A stretch of DNA of 64,000 bases from Geodermatophilaceae bacterium NBWT11. GTDB lineage: Bacteria > Actinomycetota > Actinomycetes > Mycobacteriales > Geodermatophilaceae. The stretch covers positions 3,720,001 through 3,784,000 of the forward strand of contig CP043652.1 in the NCBI GenBank assembly GCA_014218215.1, in the 5' to 3' direction. The translations under genes were made by a program, and so were the position numbers. The notes beneath the pieces are model-generated. The model ran no database searches. It was not told the origin of the DNA and was given only the letters and a program-made list of their open reading frames with translations. How positions within the stretch are numbered: position 1 is the first letter of the stretch; each line of letters starts with the position of its first letter. Positions 17,665 to 25,607 of this stretch are shown here, one piece after another.

Positions 17665-18894
17665 TCAGCACAGCTCGCGGGCCAGCTGCTCGAGGAACAG
17701 GCCGATGTCGGTGACGATGCCGACGGCCTGGGCCGAGCCGCGGTCGGCCAGCTTGGTCACCGTGGCCGGGTTGATGTCCACGCAGACCAGCGGGATCGAG
17801 GCCGGCAGCAGGTTCCCGGTGGCGATCGAGTGCAGCATCGTGGCGACCATGATCGTGAAGCCCACGCCGGGGAGCTGGGCGCGCATCGCGCGCTGACCGT
17901 CGATGACGTCGGTGACCACGTCGGGCAGCGGGCCGTCGTCGCGCACCGAGCCGACCAGCACGAACGGCTTCCCGGCCCGCACCATCGCGTGCATGACGCC
18001 GCCGGTCAGCACCCCAGACCCCACGGCCGCGGCGATCGAGCCCTCGGCGCGGATGGTGTTGATCGCCCGGATGTGGTGCTCGTGGCCGTGCGGGACGCCG
18101 GAGCCCTTCGCCAGGTCGACGCCGAGGGAGGTGCCGTACAGCGAGGACTCGATGTCGTGGGTGGCCAGCGCGTTGCCGGCGAAGAGGACGTCGACGTAGC
18201 CGGCCTCGACCAGCCGCACCATCGCCGGGGCCGCCCCGGTGTGCACCACGGCCGGGCCCCCGACCCACAGCACCTTCTCCCCGCGCTCCTTGACCTCGCG
18301 CATGGTGGCTGCGATCTGGCGCACCAGGACCGCCTGCGGCTTCTCGCTCGAGGCCGCCGAGGACATGAAGCCGAAGTCGTCGCCGGCCTCGCGGGCGGCC
18401 TGCTGCGGCAGCTCCACCCGCACCCCGGCCGCACCGCACACCACGGCGTCCCCGGCGCGCACGTCGCTCACCGGCACGGTGTCCACGACGGTCTGGCCGT
18501 CCTCGACCGACACGACCAGCCCGCAGTCCATCTCCGGGCGGCGCACCCGCAGCCAGGTGGCGTCCAACCGGACCAAGGTCTCCAGGTTGGTGGTCGAGTA
18601 GAACGTCGCCGGGAAGACCCCGTCCCGGGGGGCGGGCTCGGTGGTCGCCGTCCCCGGGTCGACGGCGTTGGCGCCGTGCACCTGGATGCGCATGAGGATC
18701 CGCTCGAGCTGCTCGGCGGTGTCGGCGGTGACCTCGACCAGCGCCCGGGACTCGTCGGCGTGCTGGCGGCCGAGGTCCAGGCTCTGGATGCGGTGGTCCC
18801 CGCCGTACTCCAGGACGTCGTCCAGCACCCGGGCCAGGATGCCGGTGTCCATCAGGTGGCCGGACAGCGCGACCGTCGTCGTCTGGGAGCTCAT
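17665..18894 (-). CDS. TIGR00300-family protein, ornithine cyclodeaminase-type (LOR/SDH region plus Rossmann domain)
   Basis: A 409-residue protein. The N-terminal part (about 1-110) opens SGHLMDTGILARVLDDVLEYGGD and matches the LOR/SDH bifunctional-enzyme conserved region. The C-terminal part has VVCGAAGVRVELP, GGPAVVHTGA, LFAGNALATHDIE and a Rossmann-like fold. Family members include archaeal ornithine cyclodeaminase (ornithine to proline plus ammonia) and the C-terminal half of cyanobacterial AgrE/ArgZ. No arginine dihydrolase domain is present. It stands alone, converging with glk (4-bp gap), so a role in ornithine/proline metabolism is inferred from the family, not context. Confidence 0.78.
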   Translation of the reverse strand: MSSQTTTVALSGHLMDTGILARVLDDVLEYGGDHRIQSLDLGRQHADESRALVEVTADTAEQLERILMRIQVHGANAVDPGTATTEPAPRDGVFPATFYSTTNLETLVRLDATWLRVRRPEMDCGLVVSVEDGQTVVDTVPVSDVRAGDAVVCGAAGVRVELPQQAAREAGDDFGFMSSAASSEKPQAVLVRQIAATMREVKERGEKVLWVGGPAVVHTGAAPAMVRLVEAGYVDVLFAGNALATHDIESSLYGTSLGVDLAKGSGVPHGHEHHIRAINTIRAEGSIAAAVGSGVLTGGVMHAMVRAGKPFVLVGSVRDDGPLPDVVTDVIDGQRAMRAQLPGVGFTIMVATMLHSIATGNLLPASIPLVCVDINPATVTKLADRGSAQAVGIVTDIGLFLEQLARELC

Positions 18895-18922
18895 GCCCGC
18901 AGACGCTAGCGCCGTGCCGGCG

Positions 18923-19618
18923 TCAGACGACGGCGCCGTCGTCGCCGTCGTCGGTGCGGTCGCGCATCCGGGAGACCAGCAGCGCGACCCCGCCGACGAC
19001 GGCGAGCACCCCGATCAGGATGCCGACGTCGGCGCCGAGCCGGACCGCACCCGGGGCGATGATGCAGACCGCGCCGGCCGCGATGAGCAGCACCGCGTAG
19101 AGCGTGTGCGGCGAGGGCGCGGGCAGCGGGGGCGGGGCCGGGGGCTCGTAGTGCTCGTCGGGCCGGTCGAGCACGTCGGGCTCCGCGGGCGGCGGCGGGG
19201 GGTCGTCCCGGGGCCGTTCGGTGACCGCGGCGGCCGGACCGTGCTCGGCCTCCCAGGCGGCCACGATGCGGGCGAACTCGGCGTCGGTGGCCTCGGAGTC
19301 GGCGCGGGCGGGCTCCACGGGGGCGGGCACCGGCTCGGCCGCGTGCTCCTCGACGTGCTCGTCGCCCCAGGTGTCGACGACGGTGCGGGCCTCGGCCCGG
19401 CGCGACCGGTCGACGAAGAGCCGGTCGGTCGGCGGGGAGGGCAGGAACTGGGTGCGGGTGTACGGGCCGAGGTCCTGGGAGGGCGCCAGGTAAGCCGCGA
19501 TGCCCTCCTCGCGCAGGACGTCGAGCAGGTGCTCCCCGACCCGGGGGTCCACGTCGCGCAGCGGGTGCCACAGCGGGGCGTCCAGGCCGTTGTCCCGGCG
19601 CCCACGTCGTCCGCTCAC
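18923..19618 (-). CDS. Membrane-anchored protein with acidic/Pro-rich middle, unknown function
   Basis: A 231-residue protein. The soluble N-terminal domain (LWHPLRDVDPRVGEHLLDVLREEGIAAYLAP is its core; key residues DVDPRVGE and GIAAYL) resembles conserved actinobacterial proteins. A Pro/Glu-rich linker follows, then two hydrophobic segments near the C-terminus (LYAVLLIAAGAVCIIAPG and GILIGVLAVVGGVALLV) and a short charged tail. The GTG start at 19618 has GAGGGGG upstream. It is divergent from the acyltransferase gene and is followed 28 bp later by the TIGR00300 gene on the same strand. No catalytic motif is visible. Confidence 0.78.
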   Translation of the reverse strand: MSGRRGRRDNGLDAPLWHPLRDVDPRVGEHLLDVLREEGIAAYLAPSQDLGPYTRTQFLPSPPTDRLFVDRSRRAEARTVVDTWGDEHVEEHAAEPVPAPVEPARADSEATDAEFARIVAAWEAEHGPAAAVTERPRDDPPPPPAEPDVLDRPDEHYEPPAPPPLPAPSPHTLYAVLLIAAGAVCIIAPGAVRLGADVGILIGVLAVVGGVALLVSRMRDRTDDGDDGAVV

Positions 19619-19702
19619 CGGGTGCCCCCTCCGCTCGCTCGGGCCCCCGATTGTGGTGGGGGCCTCGTGCTCCCTAGTCTGACAGTCCCTGAGGGAGGCG
19701 CG

Positions 19703-20461
19703 TTGTTCTACTGGTTCCTCAAGTTCGTGGCCATCGGGCCGATCGTGCGTCTGGTGTTCCGTCCGCAGGTCACCGGGGCCGAGAACGTGCCGCGCACCGG
19801 TGCCGCCGTGCTGGCCAGCAACCACCTCTCGGCATCGGACTGGGTGTTCATGCCGCTGATGCTGCGTCGCCGGGTCACCTTCCTGGCCAAGGCGGAGTAC
19901 TTCACCTCCCCGGGCGTCAAGGGCTTCCTGCAGCGGGTCTTCTTCTCCGGTGCCGGCCAGGTGCCCATCGACCGCTCCAGCGCCGACGCCGCCGAGGCCG
20001 CGCTGGCCACCGGGGTGCGCATCCTGCAGCAGGGCAAGCTGCTGGGCATCTACCCCGAGGGCACCCGCTCGCCCGACGGGCGGCTCTTCCGCGGCAAGAC
20101 CGGGGTCTCCCGGATGACCCTGGAGACCGGCTGCCCGGTCGTCCCGGTGGCGATGGTGCCGGTGAGCAGCTTCCGGGTCCTGGGCAAGAAGATCGAGCGG
20201 GTGCGGGTGGTCGTGGGGGAGCCGCTGGACTTCTCCCGCTACGAGGGGATGGCCGGCGACCGCTTCGTCGAGCGGTCCATCACCGACGAGATCATGTACG
20301 AGATCATGCTGCTGTCGGGCCAGGAGTACGTGGACCTGTACGGCGCGAAGGTCAAGAAGTCGATGGACACCACGGGCGCCAGCGCCGTTGAGGTGGTCGG
20401 GAGGCTCCAGCCCCCGGCGCACGAGACCGCCGACCGGCTGCCGAGCAGTCTCGCGGGCTAG
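19703..20461 (+). CDS. PlsC-like 1-acylglycerol-3-phosphate acyltransferase (Rv2182c type)
   Basis: A 252-residue acyltransferase. The catalytic motif is NHLSASD (His41, Asp46) and the substrate motif YPEGTRSPDG follows at about 120. A hydrophobic N-terminus (FYWFLKFVAIGPIVRLVF) anchors it to the membrane. It should acylate lysophosphatidic acid or a related glycolipid precursor. The rare TTG start at 19703 is supported by GGGAGG 5-6 nt upstream and by alignment to the family N-terminus. Position matches Rv2182c. The stop overlaps the TetR gene convergently. Confidence 0.9.
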   Translation: MFYWFLKFVAIGPIVRLVFRPQVTGAENVPRTGAAVLASNHLSASDWVFMPLMLRRRVTFLAKAEYFTSPGVKGFLQRVFFSGAGQVPIDRSSADAAEAALATGVRILQQGKLLGIYPEGTRSPDGRLFRGKTGVSRMTLETGCPVVPVAMVPVSSFRVLGKKIERVRVVVGEPLDFSRYEGMAGDRFVERSITDEIMYEIMLLSGQEYVDLYGAKVKKSMDTTGASAVEVVGRLQPPAHETADRLPSSLAG

Positions 20462-21027
20462 CGCGAGGTGATCCGGTCCAGGACGTCGGCGGCCAGGGCC
20501 AGGACGTCGTCCCGGGTCATCGTGCTGGGGTCGGCGGTCCAGCCGACCACCAGGTCCTCGGTGAAGGCGAACCACGAGCGCACCAGCTGGCGGTGGCGGG
20601 CATCGTCGGGCAGGCCGACCGCGGCCAGCGTGCCGTCGACGAGTTCCTCGCGGGCGTCGGTGTAGACCTCGGCGACCCAGGGGTCCCCGCCCGAGGCGCC
20701 GCCGACGAAGGCCACGTAGCTGTCCCGGTAGGTCTCCACCCACTGCACGAAGCGGTCCAGCATGCCCGCGTGCGCCCCCGACCCGGGGGTCCCGCCGGCC
20801 GGGCCCAGCACGTGGTCGCACAGCAGCCGGGCGGCCGCCGTCGTCACCGCGGTGTAGTAGTCGCGCTTGGTGGCGAAGTAGTGGAACAGCAGGCTGCGGC
20901 TGATGCCGGCCCGGCGGGCCACCTCGTCGATGGTCAGCTCCTGCACCGGGGTGGTGGGCAGCAGCTCCAGGCCGATCTCGACCAGCTGGGCCCGCCGGTC
21001 GGCGGCCGACCGGCGGGCCGCGGTCAC
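20458..21027 (-). CDS. TetR-family transcriptional regulator
   Basis: A 189-residue regulator with an N-terminal helix-turn-helix (about 34-62: LTIDEVARRAGISRSLLFHYF) and an alpha-helical ligand domain. It is the last gene of a three-gene run (monooxygenase, hydrolase, regulator) joined by 4-bp overlaps. It is therefore likely the repressor acting on the twin palindromes at 23500-23543 between the monooxygenase and SDR genes, and so autoregulated. Its ligand may be the ketone or steroid-like substrate of the monooxygenase (inference). GTG start overlaps the hydrolase stop. Confidence 0.9.
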   Translation of the reverse strand: MTAARRSAADRRAQLVEIGLELLPTTPVQELTIDEVARRAGISRSLLFHYFATKRDYYTAVTTAAARLLCDHVLGPAGGTPGSGAHAGMLDRFVQWVETYRDSYVAFVGGASGGDPWVAEVYTDAREELVDGTLAAVGLPDDARHRQLVRSWFAFTEDLVVGWTADPSTMTRDDVLALAADVLDRITSR

Positions 21028-21947
21028 CGGTTCTCCAGCAGCCGCCGCAGCGCCGCGGCCACCAGGTCGGGCCGCTCCTGGGGCAGCATGTGCCCGCAGC
21101 CGGGCACCACCTGCAGGTGCGCGTCGGGCAGCGCCCCCACCAGCCGCTCCGAGTGCCGCACGGGCGTCAGCTTGTCGGTCTCGCCGACCAGCACCTCCAC
21201 CGGCACGGCGCGCAGCGTCGCCAGGGCCTGCGCCTTGTCGTGCCGGCCCAGGGCCGGGTAGAAGGCCGCGAAGGACCGCACCGAGGACGCCGACATGATC
21301 TCCGCGCCGCGCAGCACCATCGCGTCGGTGGCCGCGCTGCCGTAGAGCAGCCCGCGCACCATCGCCTGGTGCCGGGGCGAGGACGGCGGCACCCGGCGGC
21401 GCCAGCCGTCCACGCGGCGGCTGTGCGCGACCGCCCACGCGCCGACCCGGGGGAGCAGCCGCTGCTGCAGCCGCTCGGCCGCCGTGCGCGGGGGCTTCGC
21501 GAGCTGACCGGCGGAGGTGTCGACCAGGGCCACGCCGCGCACCCGGTCGCCGACCAGCTCGGGGTGCGCCGCGGCCAGCGCCATGATCGTCATGCCGCCC
21601 ATCGAGTGCCCGCCCAGGACGACCGGGCCGGTGGGCGCCAGGGCGGTGAGCACGGCCGCCAGGTCCTCACCGAGCAGGTCGATCTCGACCTCGTCGTCGG
21701 CCACCTCGCCCCAGGTGGAGCGGCCGTGCCCGCGCTGGTCGTAGCGCACCAGCCGGACCGACCCCGCAGCCACGTCGGGGGCCAGGTCGTCGGCGACGTC
21801 GTCCCAGGAGGCCTGCGACAGCGTCCAGCCGTGCGCGAGCACCAGGGTCACCGCGGCGTCGGGGGAGCCGGAGACGGTGGCGTGCAGCCGGGCGCCGTCG
21901 GTGGTGGGGACGGCGTGCACGGTCCGCTGCACGGTCGCCGTGGTCAT
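21024..21947 (-). CDS. Alpha/beta hydrolase
   Basis: A 307-residue serine hydrolase with oxyanion motif HGWTLS, nucleophile elbow GGHSMGG (Ser115), acid candidate in VGETDKLTP and base His286 in GCGHMLPQ. It is translationally coupled to the upstream monooxygenase (ATGA overlap). The pair suggests a route in which a ketone becomes an ester or lactone that this enzyme opens. A general esterase is the safest call; the natural substrate is unknown. Confidence 0.88.
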   Translation of the reverse strand: MTTATVQRTVHAVPTTDGARLHATVSGSPDAAVTLVLAHGWTLSQASWDDVADDLAPDVAAGSVRLVRYDQRGHGRSTWGEVADDEVEIDLLGEDLAAVLTALAPTGPVVLGGHSMGGMTIMALAAAHPELVGDRVRGVALVDTSAGQLAKPPRTAAERLQQRLLPRVGAWAVAHSRRVDGWRRRVPPSSPRHQAMVRGLLYGSAATDAMVLRGAEIMSASSVRSFAAFYPALGRHDKAQALATLRAVPVEVLVGETDKLTPVRHSERLVGALPDAHLQVVPGCGHMLPQERPDLVAAALRRLLENR

Positions 21948-23467
21948 GCCGACACCTGCTCGCGGTCGTCGGCCGTCGTCCCCACGTAGTTCTCCCGGTC
22001 CAGCGTCCGGGTGAGCCTGCGGAACCGGAAGGTGAAGTCCGGCCACAGCGTGGTGTTGTGGCCGTGCTCGTCGAGGTACCAGGAGCCGCAGCCGCCGTCG
22101 AGCCAGACCGTGCCGGCCGAGCGCTCGGCGACCAGCGCGCGGTAGTCGTCCTGGGCGGCCTGGGTGGTCTCCAGGGTGGCCAGGCCCTCGTCGTCCATGG
22201 CCTGGACGGCGTTGCCGACGTAGGCGACCTGGGACTCGATCATGTAGACCATCGAGGTGTGCCCGACCCCCACGTTGGGGCCGACCAGCAGGAACAGGTT
22301 CGGGAAGCCGGCCACCGTGCTGCCCCGGTTGGTGGCCATGCCCTCGGTCCAGACCTCGGCCAGGGTGCGGCCGTCCTTGCCCGTGATGCGGTGCGCGATC
22401 GGCAGGTCGGTCACGTGGAAGCCGGTGGCCAGCACCAGGGTGTCGGTGGGGCGCTCCACGCCGTCGAGGGTGACCACCGAGTGCGGCCGGATCTCGGCGA
22501 TCGGTGCGTTGACCACCTCGGCGTTGGGCGCGGTGACCGCCGGGTACCAGTCGTTGCTGATCAGGATGCGCTTGCAGCCGATCGTGTAGTCCGGGGTCAG
22601 CGTGGCCCGCAGCTGCGGGTCGCGGACCTGGCGTTCGAGGTGCGTGCGGGCCAGCTTCTGCACCGGGGCCAGGAAGCGCCGGTCCTTGGTGATGCCGACG
22701 GCGAGGAACTCCCGGCCGGCGTAGAGCAGCCCGCGGACGGCCTTCTGGGCGAGCGGGAAGCGGCGGTACAGCGCCCGCTCGAAGGCCGTCGTCGGCCGGT
22801 CACCGCGGGGGATGACCCACGGCGGGGTGCGCTGGTAGACCGTCACCGACCCGGCGACCGGCTGTATCGAGGGCACCACCTGGATGGCCGAGGCCCCGGT
22901 GCCCACGACGGCGACCCGCTCGCCGCTGAGGTCGTGGCCGGCGTCCCAGCGGGCGGAGTGCATGACGGTGCCGGCGAAGTCCTCGATGCCCGGGATGTCG
23001 GGGTAGGAGGGGTCGGCGAGTGCCCCGGCGGCGCTGATCAGCACCTGGGCGGAGAAGTCGCCGGCCGTCGTCCGCACCTGCCAGCGGGCGGCGGTGGCGT
23101 CCCAGCGGGCCTCGGTGACCTCGGCGCCGAACACGTGGTGGCGCAGCACGTCGAAGCGGCGGGCGACGTCCTGGAGGTAGGCCAGGATCTCCGGCTGCTC
23201 GGAGTAGGTGCGCGGCCAGTCCGGGTTGGGGGCGAAGGAGAAGGAGTAGAGGTTGGACTGCACGTCGCAGGCCGCGCCCGGGTAGGTGTTGTCCCGCCAG
23301 GTGCCGCCGACGTCGTCCCCGCGCTCGAGGACGACGAGGTCCTCCACGCCCTGCTCGCGCAGCCGGATGGCCATGCCGAGGCCGGCGAACCCCGATCCGA
23401 TCACCGCCACGCGGACGTGCCGGGTCTGCTGGTCGGACTGGGGCTGGCTCTCGATCGTGCTGGTCAC
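21944..23467 (-). CDS. Flavin-containing Baeyer-Villiger-type monooxygenase
   Basis: A 507-residue flavoprotein. It has an FAD-binding GSGFAGLG (about 24-31), the Baeyer-Villiger fingerprint FAGTVMHSARWD (164-175, pattern FXGXXXHXXXWD) and an NADPH-binding GTGASAIQ (189-196). It should insert oxygen next to a carbonyl using NADPH and O2. The downstream hydrolase and TetR genes overlap it by 4 bp each, and the divergent SDR completes a ketone/alcohol metabolism set, similar in content to the mycobacterial mymA region (BVMO, lipase, SDR). ATG start follows an intergenic region with two operators. Confidence 0.9.
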   Translation of the reverse strand: MTSTIESQPQSDQQTRHVRVAVIGSGFAGLGMAIRLREQGVEDLVVLERGDDVGGTWRDNTYPGAACDVQSNLYSFSFAPNPDWPRTYSEQPEILAYLQDVARRFDVLRHHVFGAEVTEARWDATAARWQVRTTAGDFSAQVLISAAGALADPSYPDIPGIEDFAGTVMHSARWDAGHDLSGERVAVVGTGASAIQVVPSIQPVAGSVTVYQRTPPWVIPRGDRPTTAFERALYRRFPLAQKAVRGLLYAGREFLAVGITKDRRFLAPVQKLARTHLERQVRDPQLRATLTPDYTIGCKRILISNDWYPAVTAPNAEVVNAPIAEIRPHSVVTLDGVERPTDTLVLATGFHVTDLPIAHRITGKDGRTLAEVWTEGMATNRGSTVAGFPNLFLLVGPNVGVGHTSMVYMIESQVAYVGNAVQAMDDEGLATLETTQAAQDDYRALVAERSAGTVWLDGGCGSWYLDEHGHNTTLWPDFTFRFRRLTRTLDRENYVGTTADDREQVSA

Positions 23468-23499
23468 CGGTGCGCTCCCTTGCGGACGGCTGGGCTTGC

Positions 23500-23543
23500 T
23501 GAGCAGTGCTCAACACGGTACAACAGCCGTTGAGCAGTGCTCA
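23500..23543. promoter_or_regulatory. Twin palindromic operators between monooxygenase and SDR genes
   Basis: Two copies of TGAGCAGTGCTCA, each a 6+1+6 palindrome, lie at 23500-23512 and 23531-23543; the longer core TGAGCAGTGCTCAA is identical in both. Centres are 31 bp apart, about three helical turns, so two dimers would sit on one face. The pair fills the 109-bp divergent promoter region. The TetR protein at 20458 is the obvious binder. Occupancy would repress both directions. Confidence 0.82.
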
Positions 23544-23576
23544 ACAGCACGCGTCACCGACGACGAGGAGCCCGCC

Positions 23577-24473
23577 ATGCCCCGCACCACCCGTCCCCTG
23601 GCCGGCCAGGCCGTGCTGATCACCGGCGCCGCCCGCGGCATCGGCGCCGAGCTGGCCCGCAAGGCCGCCGGGCGCGGCGCCCGGGTCGCCCTCGTCGGCC
23701 TGGAGCCCGAGCTGCTCGCCGCCGTCGCCACCGAGCTCGGTCCCGAGCACCTGTGGGTCGAGGCCGACGTCACCGACGCCGACGCGATGGCCGCCGCCGT
23801 GCAGCGCGCCGTGGACGTCTTCGGCGGCCTCGACGTCGTCGTCGCCAACGCCGGGATCGCCCCCATGAACACCGTGGCCACCGCCTCGGCCCGGGCGCTG
23901 GCCCGCACCATCGAGGTCAACCTGACCGGCGCGATGCTCACCGCGCACGCGGCGCTGCCGGCCATCAGCGAGCGCCGCGGGCACGTGCTGCTCATCTCCT
24001 CGGCCGCCGCGTTCTCGCTGCTGCCGGGGCTCTCCGCCTACTGCGCGGCCAAGGCCGGGTTGGAGCGCTTCGGCGACGTGCTGCGCCTGGAGGTCGCGCA
24101 CCGCGGCGTCACCGTGGCCAGTGCGCACCCGGTCTGGATCGACACCGACATGGTGCGCGACACCAAGGCCGCGCTGCCCACCTTCAAGGCCACCCTCGAC
24201 CGGCTCCCCGGCCCGCTGGGCAGCTACACCTCGGTCTCGGACTGCGCCGACGCGCTGCTGCGCAACCTGGAGACCCGCGGCCGCCGGGTGTTCGTGCCCC
24301 GCTCGGTCGGGTTCTTCTCCGCCTGGCGGCAGGCCGTCATCGGCGCCGTGGGGGAGAAGCTGGTGCTCGCCCAGTCCAAGGTCGCAGTCCCTCACCTGGA
24401 GCAGGAGATCGCGGCGCTGAACGGCGAGGAGTTCGGCGCCAACTCCGTCGAGCGGGGCCGCGCCCGCGGCTGA
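23577..24473 (+). CDS. Short-chain dehydrogenase/reductase
   Basis: A 298-residue classical SDR with TGAARGIG (about 16-23, cofactor loop), NAGIA (91-95), a catalytic Ser at about 141-142 and YCAAK (Tyr155, Lys159). A C-terminal extension of about 50 residues ends in a Glu/Asn-rich tail. It likely oxidises an alcohol to the ketone used by the divergent monooxygenase, or the reverse. ATG start with GAGGAG upstream. It reads away from the twin operators and so is expected to share TetR control with the monooxygenase operon. Confidence 0.9.
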   Translation: MPRTTRPLAGQAVLITGAARGIGAELARKAAGRGARVALVGLEPELLAAVATELGPEHLWVEADVTDADAMAAAVQRAVDVFGGLDVVVANAGIAPMNTVATASARALARTIEVNLTGAMLTAHAALPAISERRGHVLLISSAAAFSLLPGLSAYCAAKAGLERFGDVLRLEVAHRGVTVASAHPVWIDTDMVRDTKAALPTFKATLDRLPGPLGSYTSVSDCADALLRNLETRGRRVFVPRSVGFFSAWRQAVIGAVGEKLVLAQSKVAVPHLEQEIAALNGEEFGANSVERGRARG

Positions 24474-24482
24474 CCCCGCCGG

Positions 24483-24552
24483 CCGAGAGTGCAGCTGCAG
24501 TCGTCGGGACCGGCGTGCCGACGCGTGTCGACGACTACAGCTGCACTCTCGG
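24483..24552. terminator. Long inverted repeat between convergent genes (possible bidirectional terminator)
   Basis: Arms 24483-24506 and 24529-24552 are 24 nt each and pair with one mismatch around a 22-nt loop. It begins 10 bp after the SDR stop and ends 3 bp before the stop of the minus-strand gene, the place for a shared terminator. The stem is longer than usual for an intrinsic terminator and has no T-run, and each arm holds a CAGCTG core. It could instead be a dispersed palindromic repeat. Confidence 0.6.
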
Positions 24553-24554
24553 CA

Positions 24555-25113
24555 TCAGCGCAGCCAGCCGACGACGGTGACTGCTCCGATCACCACGAAG
24601 GCTGCCAGGACGGCGACGACGACGAAGCAGCCGGCGGGGACCAGCGCATCGGCCAGCGTCGACGGTGGTGGTGTCGGTCGGGGGCGCGCGGTCGTCCAGC
24701 TGACCGGACCACCCGTGTCGGTCTCGGCCGCCGTCCGGAGACCGAGCAGCAGGGCCTGCACGGCGGGCCCGGACGCGTCCTCGGGTCCGGACCACCGCAT
24801 GGCCCGGACCCTGGCGACCGGGGCGGGGTAGGCCTCGAGGAACGCCGCGGTCTCGGCGGGGGTCGCTGTCCGGGAGGAGGTACCCCCACCGGCCGGCCTG
24901 GATGCGGTCCCCGTCGGCACGCTGGGTCTCGGCCAGCGCAGACCGCACGTCCAGCCGGTGGGGGTAGGTGGCAAGCAGCCCGTGCAACCGCTCCCGGGCG
25001 CGAGCAGTCTCGCCAGCGGCGAGTTCCCCCCGGGCGCGGGCGAGGGTCTGGTCGGCGGGCACCGGGAGAGGCTGCCCCACCGCCCGACGGGGGCGCACCT
25101 GGTTTCCCGCCAC
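24555..25113 (-). pseudogene. DUF6584-like TPR/membrane protein gene with a one-base frameshift
   Basis: Two reading frames encode successive parts of one protein. The first part, from GTG 25113 or 25062, reads TLARARGELAAGETARARERL...LATYPHRLDVRSAL...AGRWGYLLPDSDP, a tetratricopeptide-like fold. The second part continues in another frame as AETAAFLEAYP and ends in a C-terminal membrane helix. The switch falls in a run of five G (24858-24862, plus strand); four would restore one frame of about 168-185 residues. Either the gene is broken or one base is a read error. The DUF6584 name is from memory of the conserved pattern. Function unknown. Confidence 0.65.
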
Positions 25114-25130
25114 CGCCTACCGTTCGGGCC

Positions 25131-25607
25131 GTGCGGCGCTACTTCTACGACACCGAGTTCATCGAGGACGGCACCACGATCGACCTGGTGTCGATCGGGG
25201 TCGTCGACGAGACCGGGCGGGAGTTCTACGCCGTCTCCACGGAGTTCGACGGCTCGCGGGCCATCCCCTGGGTGAAGCGCAACGTGCTGGACAAGCTGCC
25301 GCCGCCGGCGGACAAGGCGTGGCGGTCGCGGGCCCAGATCAGGACGTCGCTGCTGGACTTCCTCACCGCCCCCGGTGAGGAGGTCCAGCTGTGGGCCTGG
25401 ATCGCCGCCTACGACCACGTCGTGCTGTGCCAGCTGTGGGGCGCGATGCCGGCGCTGGCCAAGCCGGTGCCGCGCTTCACCCACGAGCTCAAGCAGCGGT
25501 GGGAGGACGCCGGTTCCCCACCGCTGCCGCCCAAGTCGCCCGACGCGCACGACGCGCTGGTGGACGCCCGGCACGGCCTCGCCGTCTGGCGGTCGCTGAC
25601 TACCTGA
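25131..25607 (+). CDS. DEDDh 3'-5' exoribonuclease (Rv2179c type)
   Basis: A 158-residue single-domain exonuclease of the RNase H fold. DTEFIEDGTTIDL supplies the first Asp/Glu pair, WIAAYDHVVL the second Asp and DAHDALVDAR the His/Asp pair, giving the full DEDDh set. M. tuberculosis Rv2179c, in the same place next to aroG, is the founding member of this small exoribonuclease family. GTG start, only 17 bp from the start of the divergent DUF6584-like gene. The 3' end overlaps the NAD(P)-binding protein gene by 8 bp. Confidence 0.9.
   Translation: MRRYFYDTEFIEDGTTIDLVSIGVVDETGREFYAVSTEFDGSRAIPWVKRNVLDKLPPPADKAWRSRAQIRTSLLDFLTAPGEEVQLWAWIAAYDHVVLCQLWGAMPALAKPVPRFTHELKQRWEDAGSPPLPPKSPDAHDALVDARHGLAVWRSLTT

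Noticed and set aside
17665-18894. Reading the TIGR00300 protein as saccharopine dehydrogenase because of the LOR/SDH region
   Set aside because: The saccharopine dehydrogenase catalytic domains are missing and the C-terminal half matches the ornithine cyclodeaminase-type family instead.
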